Both the position numbers and the translations under genes were made by a program. Below the pieces are notes generated by a model, which saw only the letters and a list, made by a program, of their open reading frames with translations, was not told the origin of the DNA and made no database searches. A DNA stretch of 64,000 bases from G965276675 sp965276675 (GTDB lineage: Bacteria; Acidobacteriota; Terriglobia; Terriglobales; Acidobacteriaceae): positions 4,712,001 to 4,776,000 of the forward strand of contig OZ255624.1 in assembly GCA_965276675.1 (NCBI GenBank), read 5' to 3'. Numbering within the stretch: the stretch's first letter is position 1; every line of letters starts with the position of its first letter. Below are positions 44,070-53,620 of this stretch, piece after piece.

Positions 44070-44763
44070 GTGCCAGGTCCTTTGCGCCGAAACAGAACTG
44101 ATTCAGCACATAGCACGTCCATCTTCCAGTAATTTGCACGTCCATCGGCATCCGTGCCGATTTGCTCGGCCCAGCGCTGGCCAATGCTCCCTACCCTGTT
44201 TAAATCTATGCCGCTAACGCATGCCGCGCTGGTCGATGATCATTCTGCTAGCTGTCCCTATGCAGCATCGTTTCTGAGGCGTCTTCTGCCCCCGACAATA
44301 CACGATGTCTGATACACGTAGAGGCGCCGTCGGGCGATTGTGCGGTCCGATCACAGCACCTGCCGCCTTAGCCCATCGGTGGGCCTGTGGAGGCGCCGTG
44401 TTGTTGAACTCACCGTGTGGCCGTAGAATTCATTGTCGTTAACACGAACAAATCCCCTATCGTCTACACGCTTCGCGGTGCTTAGGTGTCAAGGTTATCC
44501 CTCTGTCTGGGCAGGGTATCTGACACACATTGGGAACGGCACGAGACTGATGTGGTCTTTGCAGTCAGTCTCCATAATCTCTGTAATAACCTGTTATACG
44601 TCGGTCGTCATTGTAACAATCAGTGACGCAGGCCTATCAATGACACCAAATATAAAATGCATGCTTGCTGCGTCTCAATAAATCTCCCCTTGACAGAAAT
44701 ATCGGGGCGGAGTTTTTCCAGCGCATCGTCTCCTTCAACTCAACCCGCAGATCCTGGATTGGC
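44070..44763. other. long intergenic region between divergent ugd and the oxidoreductase gene
   Basis: No supportable gene is seen in about 690 bp. The sequence is richer in A+T towards the oxidoreductase side. A direct repeat GAGGCGCCGT occurs twice about 70 bp apart (near 44320 and 44390). TTGACA is present near 44690 but lacks a convincing -10 partner. It probably carries the promoters of both flanking genes. Confidence 0.5.
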
Positions 44764-45771
44764 ATGACGGACTCTATTCTGCGCGTCGGCGTTGCCGGTG
44801 CTGGTCATTTTGGCCGATATCATGCCCTGAAGGTCGCCGCCTCGCCCCGGACCCGACTGATGGGTATCTTTGATCCGGACCTAGAGCGGGCCAAAACCGT
44901 CGGCTGGGAAGCAGGAGCCAAGGAAATCGGCTTCCAAGCCATGCTGGACATGGTCGACGCCGTCATCATCGCCGCACCGGCAGAAAGCCACTACCAGCTT
45001 GCCATGCAGGCTCTGCGGTCAGGCAAGCACGTCTTGGTCGAAAAACCGATCGCGGCGACGCTGCAGCAAGCCGACGAAATGGCACACCTGGCAACGGCTC
45101 AAAACCTCGTCCTTCAGGTCGGCCACCTGGAGCGTTTCTCCAGCGCCTATCAGGCCATGGCCGGACGCATTGTTGCGCCGTTGTACATCGAAGCCACGCG
45201 AATCGCACCGTTCAAGCCTCGTGGCACTGATGTCTCGGTCATCCTGGACCTGATGATCCATGACCTTGACCTTGTGCTGGCGCTGGTGGACAGCGAGATT
45301 GAAAGCGTCGACGCGGTGGGTGCTCCGGTCGCCAGCGCTTTCGAGGATATCGCCAACGCGCGGCTGCGCTTCAAGAACGGCGCGGTTGCTACCATCACCG
45401 CCAGCCGGATCTCGCCACGAACGGAACGAAGGATGCGGATCTTTGCCCAGAACTCTTACATAGCCGCCGACTTCGCTGCACGCACGTTGACCGTCATCGC
45501 CCGCGATAGCACAACTGACAGCAGCGCCCAAACCGGGGCTCAGCCGGTGCCGGGTGTATCCGGCTTCGTGACAGAGGATGTCTCATGGGACGATCACGAT
45601 GCTCTCGCCGCCGAACATGCGGCCTTTGTCGCTGCAATACTCGACGGCGCAGCCGTACTGGTTGACGCCGCGGTCGGCCGCCGCGCACTGCACGCGGCGC
45701 TTGCTGTAGCAAGCAGCATGTATCAATCCAGAGACCGTATGACAGCCTCGGGCCTTATACAACCAGCCTGA
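44764..45771 (+). CDS. Gfo/Idh/MocA-family oxidoreductase
   Basis: This 335-residue protein has a Rossmann N-domain (V-G-V-A-G-A-G-H-F-G-R-Y-H) and the V-E-K-P-I-A motif of the family, then a C-terminal alpha/beta domain with D-L-M-I-H-D-L-D. Members oxidise or reduce sugars and inositols or act on nucleotide sugars. I start at ATG 44764; a longer frame upstream has no family sequence. Nearby genes do not fix the substrate. It converges on the hydrolase gene with a hairpin between. Confidence 0.88.
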   Translation: MTDSILRVGVAGAGHFGRYHALKVAASPRTRLMGIFDPDLERAKTVGWEAGAKEIGFQAMLDMVDAVIIAAPAESHYQLAMQALRSGKHVLVEKPIAATLQQADEMAHLATAQNLVLQVGHLERFSSAYQAMAGRIVAPLYIEATRIAPFKPRGTDVSVILDLMIHDLDLVLALVDSEIESVDAVGAPVASAFEDIANARLRFKNGAVATITASRISPRTERRMRIFAQNSYIAADFAARTLTVIARDSTTDSSAQTGAQPVPGVSGFVTEDVSWDDHDALAAEHAAFVAAILDGAAVLVDAAVGRRALHAALAVASSMYQSRDRMTASGLIQPA

Positions 45772-45780
45772 CCGCAGTAG

Positions 45781-45800
45781 CCGGACCCGACAGGGACCGG
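45781..45800. terminator. hairpin between convergent genes
   Basis: CCGG-A-CCC, a GACA loop and GGG-A-CCGG form a stem with one internal mismatch, lying exactly between the stop codons of the oxidoreductase and hydrolase genes. It has no T-run on either side, so its strength as a terminator is uncertain. Confidence 0.45.
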
Positions 45801-46541
45801 TCAGCCCAGACAGCGCCTATACAGCGCAATGAGACGTTCCCAGTGACGTTCCGCAGCTTGCTTGTCGTAACACCAGCGCTGCGGAAAGGCGAAGCCGTGA
45901 TGAACCGCCGGGTAGATCTCCAGCTCTCCGGCGGAACCCGCGGTCGTAAACAGCTTTTGCAGTTCCGCCACCATTGACAACGGCGCCAGTTCGTCATGCT
46001 CGGCACAGCCGATGTACAGCTCTCCCGTCGCCTTTCCCAAGGTCAGGTGCGGGCTTTCCTCGTTCTCGCTGACCAGCCAGGTCCCGTAGAATGAGGCTGC
46101 AGCGGCGACTCGTCCGGGGTAGCGCGCGGCAGCGGCCAGCGCAAACGGCCCGCTCATGCAATAGCCGTGCGTGCCAACAGGTCCTGGTTGGGCCGCCGGC
46201 TGTGTTTCGGCAAACGCCAGCAGATCGGCGAAATCCTCCATGACCGGCGGAATGGTCATCTTCGTGCGCACGGCCCGCATTCGGGCCTGCTCCGCACTGC
46301 CTTTGGTAAGAACGTCCGGACCGTATTTGGTCTCTCGGCCGGCTCGGTAGTACAGGTTTGGCAGCAGCACGTAATAGCCAACCGAGCATAGCCGGCGCGC
46401 CATATCGTAGAGCTCCTCGCGGATGCCCGGGGCGTCCATCAGCATGACAACCACGGGATGCGGGGCGCTACGGTCCGGGTGCACAATGAATGTTTCCATG
46501 GCTCCGGCTCGGGTTTCGATGTCGCGCACGTCTTCGATCAT
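45801..46541 (-). CDS. dienelactone hydrolase family protein
   Basis: This 246-residue alpha/beta hydrolase carries the nucleophile in G-Y-C-M-S-G (Cys128), an acid in A-E-H-D-E and the histidine in V-H-H-G-F-A-F, the triad Cys-Asp-His typical of dienelactone hydrolases. No signal peptide is present. Classical members open dienelactone in chlorocatechol breakdown, but many have broader esterase activity. It lies downstream of the phosphonate-type transporter on the same strand with an 85-bp gap. Confidence 0.88.
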   Translation of the reverse strand: MIEDVRDIETRAGAMETFIVHPDRSAPHPVVVMLMDAPGIREELYDMARRLCSVGYYVLLPNLYYRAGRETKYGPDVLTKGSAEQARMRAVRTKMTIPPVMEDFADLLAFAETQPAAQPGPVGTHGYCMSGPFALAAAARYPGRVAAAASFYGTWLVSENEESPHLTLGKATGELYIGCAEHDELAPLSMVAELQKLFTTAGSAGELEIYPAVHHGFAFPQRWCYDKQAAERHWERLIALYRRCLG

Positions 46542-46626
46542 GATCTTTCCCTCAAACGCCTGACCGCGGATGCTTCCACGCCGCGATCAGCCCCGCAACC
46601 TAAAGCAACTGCGTCGCCGCCATTCG

Positions 46627-47475
46627 TCAGGCCTGAGCCACGCCGATCAGCCGCAGCCGCAAATGGCGTGAGGTCATGTCGATCAGCGCGACACTGACCA
46701 GGATCAGCACGATCACGTAGGCGACCTGGTCCCAGGCGTTGATCTGGATCCGCTCCGACAGCCGCAGCCCGATCCCACCCGCCCCAACCAGCCCCAGAAT
46801 CGTCGCCTCGCGGCTGTTTGACTCGATCGAATAAAGCGCCTGGCTGATCATCACCGGAAGCACCTGCGGCAACACCGCGAAGCGCAGACGCGCGATGAAG
46901 CCAGCCCCGACCGAGGTGATGCCGTCGATCTGCCGGCGGTCGATGGTCTCCACTGCCTCGGCAAAAAGTTTGGCCAGCACGCCAGTCTCTGCAACCGCGA
47001 TCGCCAGAATGCCGGCGATCGGGCCCAGCCCCATGGCGCGGACGAAGACCAGCGCCCAGATCAATTGGTCAAGTCCACGCAGACCATCGAACAGCCGCCG
47101 CGTCACAAATCGGAACACCCTCTGCGGGATGACGTTGCGCGCGCCCAGGAATCCCAGCGGCACCGCGGCCAGCACTGCCAGCATGGTCCCCAGATAGGCC
47201 ATCGCGATCGTCTCCAGCATCGACCGCCATAATTCGGCGTGATCCCACTCCGCAAAGCCGGACCAGTCCAGCATCAGCCGTACAATTACCCAGACCTTCG
47301 GCAGGTTGGTGATGACCCGGTCGAAGTCGAACAGCCACATCAGATAGAACAGGTAGCCGAACACGCCCGCCAGCACTGCCCAGCGCAGCCAGCCCTTACT
47401 GCGGAACACCTCGGGGTAGCGCGCGCGATCGGCTGCGACGTCAAGGCCGGCCTTGCTCACGGCCGGGCTGCTCAT
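46627..47475 (-). CDS. phnE: phosphonate-type ABC transporter permease
   Basis: This 282-residue integral membrane protein has a binding-protein-dependent transport fold with about six membrane segments. The E-T-I-A-M-A-Y-L-G-T region and the E-A-V-E-T-I-D coupling-helix region, with G-A-G-G-I-G later, fit PhnE. It overlaps the paralogous upstream permease by ATGA, so the two form a heterodimer pair like many phn operons. Specificity cannot be read from the permease alone. Confidence 0.85.
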   Translation of the reverse strand: MSSPAVSKAGLDVAADRARYPEVFRSKGWLRWAVLAGVFGYLFYLMWLFDFDRVITNLPKVWVIVRLMLDWSGFAEWDHAELWRSMLETIAMAYLGTMLAVLAAVPLGFLGARNVIPQRVFRFVTRRLFDGLRGLDQLIWALVFVRAMGLGPIAGILAIAVAETGVLAKLFAEAVETIDRRQIDGITSVGAGFIARLRFAVLPQVLPVMISQALYSIESNSREATILGLVGAGGIGLRLSERIQINAWDQVAYVIVLILVSVALIDMTSRHLRLRLIGVAQA

Positions 47476-48401
47476 GCCGCTTCGCCGATAAAGCGGTGGC
47501 GGATTTGTTCCGAGGCAAGGTCGATGGCGACGACGATCAGGAGGATCAGGATGACAATCGCGCTGACCTCCTCATAGATGTTGAAGCTTATCACCCGCTT
47601 CAGTTCCTGCCCAATGCCGCCCGCGCCAACGAAGCCGATAATCGTCGAGGACCGCACATTGATCTCGAACCGCAGCAGCGCATAGCTCAGGAAGCCCGGC
47701 AGCACCTGCGGCACCACACCGTAGCGGATCTGCCCCAGCCAAGATCCGCCTGCCGAGCGGATGCCCTCGATGGGCCGCAGATCAGCGCTTTCGTTCAGTT
47801 CACAGAACAGCTTTCCCAGCGCTCCCGTGGTGTGCAGAGTGATTGCAAGGATGCCCGCCAGAGGTCCGATGCCGAAAGGCCACACCAGAATGAACGCCAG
47901 CACCACCTGGGGGATGGTGCGCATGACCTCCAACAACCGACGGGTAACAAACACAACCAGCCGGCTACCGACGAAGATCCGTGTTGCGGGAAACGATAAT
48001 ACGAACGCCGCACCGAAGCCCAGCGCGGTCGCCAGTACGGCCATTTCGATCGTTTGCCACAGCAGCAGCCAATAGGTGTGAATGCGGTAGAACCAGTAGG
48101 CGATGGATTGCGGCTCGCGCACCCCACCTAACAGGTGCGGCAACGCCAGCACCGCCACGGGGCCTGCGTCTGGTTTCGGCTGGATCGAGAACAGCTTGCC
48201 AAAATACTCGCCAATGCGCGGGATCCCGCCGGCAACCTGATCGGGTGAAAAATTGGTCCAAGCCGCCGCCACCAGGAACAGCAGGATGACAGTGGCGAAG
48301 GTCAGCATGGTTTCGCTCTGGCGGGCCCAGCGCAGCCGGCCGAAGCGCTGCTTAAACAGGCGATAGGCGGGATCGTCCGTTGGATCTATCACAGGCGTCA
48401 C
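47472..48401 (-). CDS. phnE: phosphonate-type ABC transporter permease (paralogue)
   Basis: This 309-residue permease (GTG start) is clearly paralogous to the next gene, sharing T-I-E-M-A-x-L-x-T, V-T-R-R-L-x-E-x-M/L-R and I-x-G-x-V-G-A-G-G-I-G blocks. It has a longer N-terminus with one extra membrane segment and a periplasmic loop. An 85-bp gap separates it from phnC upstream, where phnD would normally be found. Confidence 0.85.
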   Translation of the reverse strand: MTPVIDPTDDPAYRLFKQRFGRLRWARQSETMLTFATVILLFLVAAAWTNFSPDQVAGGIPRIGEYFGKLFSIQPKPDAGPVAVLALPHLLGGVREPQSIAYWFYRIHTYWLLLWQTIEMAVLATALGFGAAFVLSFPATRIFVGSRLVVFVTRRLLEVMRTIPQVVLAFILVWPFGIGPLAGILAITLHTTGALGKLFCELNESADLRPIEGIRSAGGSWLGQIRYGVVPQVLPGFLSYALLRFEINVRSSTIIGFVGAGGIGQELKRVISFNIYEEVSAIVILILLIVVAIDLASEQIRHRFIGEAA

Positions 48402-48486
48402 CCTCGGCCTGCCTGCAAGGTCCGCGTCAAGGCTGCACGATCCGTCTTGCCTTCCGGTTCATATGGCCCTGTTCGTCCGCTTGAGC

Positions 48487-49374
48487 CTATCCGGGCATTG
48501 CCGACAACGCGGCCGCTGGCAAGGTCGTGGAGGTCACCCGCTCGTCCAGCGCCTGCGGCCCTGACTGGCCATAGATGTCGCGCAACACCGTGTCAGTCAG
48601 CGCCTCCGGCGCGCCGTCAAAGACAATCCGCCCCGCCGACATGCCGATGATCCGCCGGCAATAGGCTCGGGCGGTATCCAGCGTATGCAGGTTGGTCAGC
48701 ACGGTAATGCCGTCGCGTCGGTTGATATCGGCCAGCGCATCCATCACCAGCTTGGCGTTCATCGGATCGAGCGAGGCGATCGGCTCGTCCGCCAGCAGTA
48801 TCTTCGGCTGCTGCATCAGCGCGCGCGCGATGGCCACCCGCTGTTGCTGGCCGCCCGACAGGGCATCCGCCCGGTTCATTGCCACATCCGCCATCCCCAG
48901 CCGCTCCAGCGCCCGCACCGCCAGCGCCCGCTCAGCCGGCGTGAACCACTTCATCAACACGCGTGCTGAAGGCATGTCATGCAACCGTCCGCACATGACA
49001 TTGGTCAGCACGTCCAGACGATTGACCAGGTTGAACTGCTGGAAGATCATCGCCGTCCGCGCTCGCCAAGCACGCAGTTCACTGCCGCGCAATGCGGTGA
49101 CGTCAATGGTGTCCGACAGGATCTTGCCCTCTGTCGGCTCAATCAGCCGGTTCATCAACCGCAGCAACGTCGATTTGCCGGCCCCGGAGCGACCGATGAT
49201 GCCCACCATCTCGCCGTCGCCAATGGTCATATTGGCGCCATCGACCGCGCGCTTGTCGCCAAAGCGGCGGCTCAGGTCAACGAGCTGAAGCAAAGGGACC
49301 CCGTTCAGATTGCCGTACGGCAGACCATCGCCGATAATGAGACGCTCGGCAACGTGCGACGTGCAGCAGTTCAA
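48487..49374 (-). CDS. phnC: phosphonate-type ABC transporter ATP-binding protein
   Basis: This ABC ATPase carries Walker A G-R-S-G-A-G-K-S-T (61-69), signature L-S-G-G-Q-Q-Q-R, Walker B I-L-L-A-D-E-P and the late N-L-H-T switch with the PhnC-like features of the family. The open frame begins with TTG at 49374, but the family starts at about L-L-Q-L-V-D-L, so the true start may be the TTG near 49293, giving about 268 residues. It drives two permeases downstream. The gene for the periplasmic binding protein is absent. Confidence 0.88.
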   Translation of the reverse strand: MNCCTSHVAERLIIGDGLPYGNLNGVPLLQLVDLSRRFGDKRAVDGANMTIGDGEMVGIIGRSGAGKSTLLRLMNRLIEPTEGKILSDTIDVTALRGSELRAWRARTAMIFQQFNLVNRLDVLTNVMCGRLHDMPSARVLMKWFTPAERALAVRALERLGMADVAMNRADALSGGQQQRVAIARALMQQPKILLADEPIASLDPMNAKLVMDALADINRRDGITVLTNLHTLDTARAYCRRIIGMSAGRIVFDGAPEALTDTVLRDIYGQSGPQALDERVTSTTLPAAALSAMPG

Positions 49375-49745
49375 GAGGGCGGTACAGCGCTCCTGTCAGC
49401 GATCATGAGCGGCACCGAAGCGCCAAATCAGTCATCTCAAGCACAAATTGCACGTCGAAAACAAATTGTCATCGATGCTATATCATATCTGTTACGTTTA
49501 CGCATGATAATATAGCATATTACCTTATTTTGCGATCAAAAATTTCTTTATATTTTGACTTAGCATCATAATCAGACCGGTCGCGTATCCCGACGCACCC
49601 AGAGTCAGCGCAAAGCAAGCAGTTGCGATGTAATGGTCCGTCGTTATTACATTCCGTTATAGAAATTGTCACAACTCAAGGTTGTATAACATTACATAGA
49701 CGTGAAGATCTTCGCCACCACATCACATTCAAGGGAACACAGGCG
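49375..49745. other. AT-rich divergent intergenic region
   Basis: This separates phnC and the secreted esterase. It holds no supportable gene and is markedly A+T-rich compared with its neighbours, with a large inverted repeat near its middle and AAGGGA before the esterase start. Confidence 0.5.
49475..49518. promoter_or_regulatory. AT-rich inverted repeat, possible operator
   Basis: ATGCTATAT (49475-49483) and ATATAGCAT (49510-49518) are perfect inverted arms separated by 26 bases; inside them, TCAT and ATGA extend the symmetry imperfectly. It lies between divergent genes. It could bind a dimeric regulator or a silencing protein, or form a cruciform; no T-run supports a terminator. Confidence 0.4.
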
Positions 49746-52658
49746 ATGAGCGGCACGCAGTCCGGACCGGCAGTGACATCCGGAAGCTGGATCACCCAGA
49801 CCATCAACGGCATGACATATCAGGTGCTGCTGCCGGCCAATTATAATCCCAGCATCAAATATCCGACCGTCCTGTACCTGCACCAGCTCGACATGGGCGA
49901 CGATCCTTCTGGTCTGCTGGCAGAGGTGAACCCCTGGTTCAACTCGACAACTTTCCGCACCGATTACCCGGCAATCATTGTTATGCCGTTGCTCGACCAG
50001 ACGGCGGATCCATCTGGCCAGACCATCAACTGGGGGGGCGTCAGCACCGCCGACAGCGCCGGCGAGGACAATGCCATCGCCGCCCTTCAGCAGGTCCAGC
50101 AGCAGTACTCAACCGACAACGCGCGGATCTATGTCACCGGCAACAGCATGGGCGGCATCGGCACCGAAGACATGCTGATCAAGTACAACGCCTACACAGG
50201 GACCGAGGGCAAGATCTTCGCCGCCGCGCTCTCGCTGGCTGGCGCGGATTACGGCCAAGGCTACCCAACACCCAACGCCTCCGTCGTCAGCGGCCTGAAG
50301 AACGTGCCGTTCTGGGCAATCCATGGCGGCCAGGACACCACTGTTCCACTGACCTGGGACCAGAACCTTTACGCCGCCGAGCAAGCCATCGGTGGCGACA
50401 TGATGTATACCCAGGACAACAGCCTGGGCCATGACGTTTGGGACACATACTATACCCAGGACGGTCCCGGCTCGCCGCTGGGCTGGCTGTTCAGCCAGTC
50501 GACGAACGGCAACACAACGCTGCCGCTGCCCACCCCGTCGGCCAACTTCACCACCGTCGCGGCCGGCAGCACCGCGGCCATCACCGACACCAGCGGCAAC
50601 CTGTGGACCATCACCAGCGCCGGCCTGGTCGCGGTGAACGGCACCGCCGACACCACCACCGCCAACGTCATCGAACTGGCCTATGTCAACGGCACCGTCT
50701 GGCAGGAAAACACCAGCAAGCTGTGGTGGGGCAAGACCAGCCCAACCGCCACATGGACCGCAGGCGCCGATCCTCTGCCGCCGCCCAAGCCAACCCCCTC
50801 AGCCAACGACACCACCGTCCTGGCCGGCAGCACCACCGCCATCACCGACGCCAGCGGCAACCTGTGGACCATCACCAGCGCCGGCCTGGTCGCGGTGAAC
50901 GGCGCCGCCGACACCACCACCGCCAACGTCATCGAACTGGCCTACGTCAACGGCACCGTCTGGCAGGAAAACACCAGCAAGCTGTGGTGGAGCAAGACCA
51001 GCCCAACCGCCACATGGACCGCAGGCGCCGACCCGCTGCCCGCTACCCCTACCCCGCCGTCAACGCCGGCCAACGTCATCGGCAGCGGATCGGACATGAT
51101 CGTGCTGACCTTGTCTGAGGACGCCGACGGCCCGGCCGGTGTTGCCGGTCGTGATGCGGAATTCACCGTTAACGTCGATGGCCAGCAAATCGGTGGGCTG
51201 CAGACGGTCACGGCGTCCCATGCCGCCGGCCAGACCGAGACCTTTACCTTCGAGGGCAACTTCGCCCCCGGCACCCACGCCATCACGGTCACTTTTGCCA
51301 ACAACTCCATGACGGCGGGTGACAAGGCCGCCTTCAACGACGGCGGCGACCGCAACCTTTACGTCAACGCGGTGTCCTACGACCACTCCACCGTCTCCTC
51401 CAGCGTCACCCCTGTCTACGGCTCGCCGTTCTATCCGCCACTGTCCACCAGTGGCCTGCAGCCCGGTAATGCGGTCTATAGCGTCACCGACACCACCGCG
51501 ATTCCCACCAACGCACCGTCCACAGCGACCACCACCCCCGCTCCGGCCAGCTTCGGCACCGGTGCTGACACCCTAACTTTGGCGATGTCGGAAGATCCCT
51601 ACGCCGGGGATGCGATGTTCACCGTCGCGGTCGACGGCACGGCGATCCAGGCGACCTTCGCCACGTCGGCCATCCAGTGGGAGGGTCAAACCCAGCAGTT
51701 CAACCTGCACGGCAATTGGGGCAACGGCGCGCACACCGTGACGGTGACCTACCTCAACGACCTGATCGGCCCGGTCGACACAGCGGGTGGCTATGATCCC
51801 GACGACCGAAACCTGGTTATCAACGGCGTCAAGTATGACGGCACCTCGGCCACCGGTGCGCCCTATGAGCTGTTCAACGACGGGTCGGCGAGCTTCAGCG
51901 TGCCGGTCTCCAAGCCTGCCACACCGACGCCGACGCCGGCGCCCACGTCCCTACCGCCGGCATCAGCCAACGACACCATGGTGCTGGCCGGTTCGTCCGG
52001 CACGATCACCGATGCATCCGGCAACACCTGGGGAATTACCAGCAGCGGCCAGGTCGTTGTCGACGGCGTTGTCGACGCGACCACCGCCGCCGTCACGGAA
52101 CTCGCGTACGTCAACCATAACGTCTGGCAGGAGAACGCCAGCAACCTGTGGTGGGGCAAGGCCAGCGCCTCGGCGGCCTGGGGTACCGGCAGCAGCACCA
52201 GTCCGCTGCCCGCGCCGATCACCCTCGCCGCCGGAAGCACCAGCACCACGGTCAGCCAGAGCGAGGTCTCTGTCGCCTCCACGTCCGGCGGCCATATGCT
52301 GTTCATCAGCGGTTCCGGCGATGTGGTCAACCTGTCCGGCGGGGCGAACACGATCACCGACACCGGCAGCGGCAACACCTACATCCTGCCTGCCTCCGGC
52401 ACCGGGGCCGACACGTTCACCAGCAACATCTTCAACACCGGCGCCAAGCTGGACATCGCCGCGGCACTCGGCGCGACCGACTGGGCCGGCTCGGCCTATA
52501 CCTATGAGCTGCCGAACTACCTGGCGGTCAGCACCTCCGGACAGAACGTCACCCTCTCGATGGCCGACAAATCCGGTGGCACCGGCGTGGCAATCGCTAC
52601 GATCGACGGCGCCGGCCCCACCACGCTCACCAGCCTGCTGCCACGTCTGGTGATCTAA
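49746..52658 (+). CDS. large modular secreted esterase with xylan-binding-like domains
   Basis: From ATG 49746 this is 970 residues and has no signal peptide. Residues 1-255 form an alpha/beta hydrolase (PHB-depolymerase or feruloyl-esterase type) with the nucleophile in G-N-S-M-G-G (Ser134), an acid in G-G-Q-D and a His in L-G-H-D. Three copies of an about 80-residue module with T-A-I-T-D-x-S-G-N-L-W and W-W-G-K-T follow at about 263-345, 350-433 and 738-820. Two CBM36/60-like domains (446-548 and 605-701) each end in D-R-N-L-x-V/I-N. The C-terminus (826-970) resembles type I secretion modules that end with V-A-I-A-T-I-D-G-A. It probably attacks plant hemicellulose. Confidence 0.85.
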   Translation: MSGTQSGPAVTSGSWITQTINGMTYQVLLPANYNPSIKYPTVLYLHQLDMGDDPSGLLAEVNPWFNSTTFRTDYPAIIVMPLLDQTADPSGQTINWGGVSTADSAGEDNAIAALQQVQQQYSTDNARIYVTGNSMGGIGTEDMLIKYNAYTGTEGKIFAAALSLAGADYGQGYPTPNASVVSGLKNVPFWAIHGGQDTTVPLTWDQNLYAAEQAIGGDMMYTQDNSLGHDVWDTYYTQDGPGSPLGWLFSQSTNGNTTLPLPTPSANFTTVAAGSTAAITDTSGNLWTITSAGLVAVNGTADTTTANVIELAYVNGTVWQENTSKLWWGKTSPTATWTAGADPLPPPKPTPSANDTTVLAGSTTAITDASGNLWTITSAGLVAVNGAADTTTANVIELAYVNGTVWQENTSKLWWSKTSPTATWTAGADPLPATPTPPSTPANVIGSGSDMIVLTLSEDADGPAGVAGRDAEFTVNVDGQQIGGLQTVTASHAAGQTETFTFEGNFAPGTHAITVTFANNSMTAGDKAAFNDGGDRNLYVNAVSYDHSTVSSSVTPVYGSPFYPPLSTSGLQPGNAVYSVTDTTAIPTNAPSTATTTPAPASFGTGADTLTLAMSEDPYAGDAMFTVAVDGTAIQATFATSAIQWEGQTQQFNLHGNWGNGAHTVTVTYLNDLIGPVDTAGGYDPDDRNLVINGVKYDGTSATGAPYELFNDGSASFSVPVSKPATPTPTPAPTSLPPASANDTMVLAGSSGTITDASGNTWGITSSGQVVVDGVVDATTAAVTELAYVNHNVWQENASNLWWGKASASAAWGTGSSTSPLPAPITLAAGSTSTTVSQSEVSVASTSGGHMLFISGSGDVVNLSGGANTITDTGSGNTYILPASGTGADTFTSNIFNTGAKLDIAAALGATDWAGSAYTYELPNYLAVSTSGQNVTLSMADKSGGTGVAIATIDGAGPTTLTSLLPRLVI
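50535..51044 (+). repeat. tandem near-identical coding repeats in the esterase
   Basis: Two copies, 50535-50783 and 50796-51044, are nearly identical in DNA and offset by 261 bp. A diverged third copy lies at about 51960-52210. The near identity of the first two points to a recent duplication or ongoing gene conversion. Confidence 0.85.
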
Positions 52659-52710
52659 CCGCATGATCACGCTGAAGCGGGTGAATCATCCGCACAGCGA
52701 ATGCCAAATG

Positions 52711-52740
52711 GCGCCGTCGGGGAAACCGCCCCGGCGGCGT
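52711..52740 (+). terminator. strong hairpin downstream of the esterase
   Basis: GCGCCGTCGGGG and CCCCGGCGGCGT pair over about 12 positions, two of them G-U, around a six-base loop (AAACCG). It lies about 50 bp after the esterase stop. There is no downstream T-run, so termination may need Rho. Confidence 0.5.
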
Positions 52741-52871
52741 CACCATTGATAGGGCCTGACGGACCGGCGCCTACTACCCCTAGCGGTCGATGCGAAGGGT
52801 TATCCACATTATTTTGTGCATGCCCCTTGATTTCCGTTGACCGTATGCAAGCCAGCGGATAGGTCGAAACC

Positions 52872-53609
52872 GTGACATCATCAGAGACAAAACCGCTGAT
52901 TCGCCTGCGTGGCCGGTCGATCATGGCTTTGGTCCTGGCACCGGAAGTGCCTCTGGATGGCTGGCTGAAGGCGCTTGATGCGCAGATGGAACGCTCACCC
53001 AACTTCTTTGATGCCCGACCCGTCGTCGTCGACCTTGGCGCAGTCCCTCGGGAGCAGCTTGGCGTTGCCGACTTTCTGCAACTGCTTGAGCAGCGCGGCA
53101 TCCGCATTATCGGCACCGAAGGCGCGCATCCCTCCTGGACAGGCATCGAAGCATGGGGGCGCCCCTTACCAGTCTCTGGCAAGCCGGGGCGAGAGATCGC
53201 GCCGCCGGAGGCAGAGCCTGCCAGAGACGCACCGCGGACCGAACGGGTACCCTCGCCGGCAGTTGTCGGCGGCGGGGAGGCGAACACGCTGCTGATCGAC
53301 CAGCCGATCCGCTCTGGTCAGTCCGTCGTGTTTGAGCGCGGCGATATCACCGTCCTTGGTTCCGTCGCCTCCGGCGCCGAAGTCATGGCCGGCGGCTCGG
53401 TGCACATCTACGGCACGCTGCGTGGCCGCGCGATTGCAGGTCTGGCGGGGCATCCGGGTGCGCGGATCTTCTGCAGCAAACTACAGGCTGAACTGCTGGC
53501 GATTGACGGCGTCTACCAGACTGCCGACGACATGCCCGCCAAGATCCTGGGCAAGCCGGTACAGGCCTGGCTGGACGGCGAACAAATGAGAATCTCTGTT
53601 CTGGATTGA
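52872..53609 (+). CDS. minC: septum site-determining protein MinC
   Basis: This FtsZ assembly inhibitor is 245 residues, GTG start. An N-terminal domain (about 1-110) binds FtsZ; the C-terminal right-handed beta-helix (about 135-240) dimerises and binds MinD. The motifs D-I-T-V-L-G-S-V-A-S-G-A-E-V-M-A and G-S-V-H-I-Y-G-T-L-R-G-R are diagnostic. A Pro-rich linker separates the domains. It is the first gene of minCDE. Confidence 0.95.
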   Translation: MTSSETKPLIRLRGRSIMALVLAPEVPLDGWLKALDAQMERSPNFFDARPVVVDLGAVPREQLGVADFLQLLEQRGIRIIGTEGAHPSWTGIEAWGRPLPVSGKPGREIAPPEAEPARDAPRTERVPSPAVVGGGEANTLLIDQPIRSGQSVVFERGDITVLGSVASGAEVMAGGSVHIYGTLRGRAIAGLAGHPGARIFCSKLQAELLAIDGVYQTADDMPAKILGKPVQAWLDGEQMRISVLD

Positions 53610-53620
53610 GGGAAACGCAG

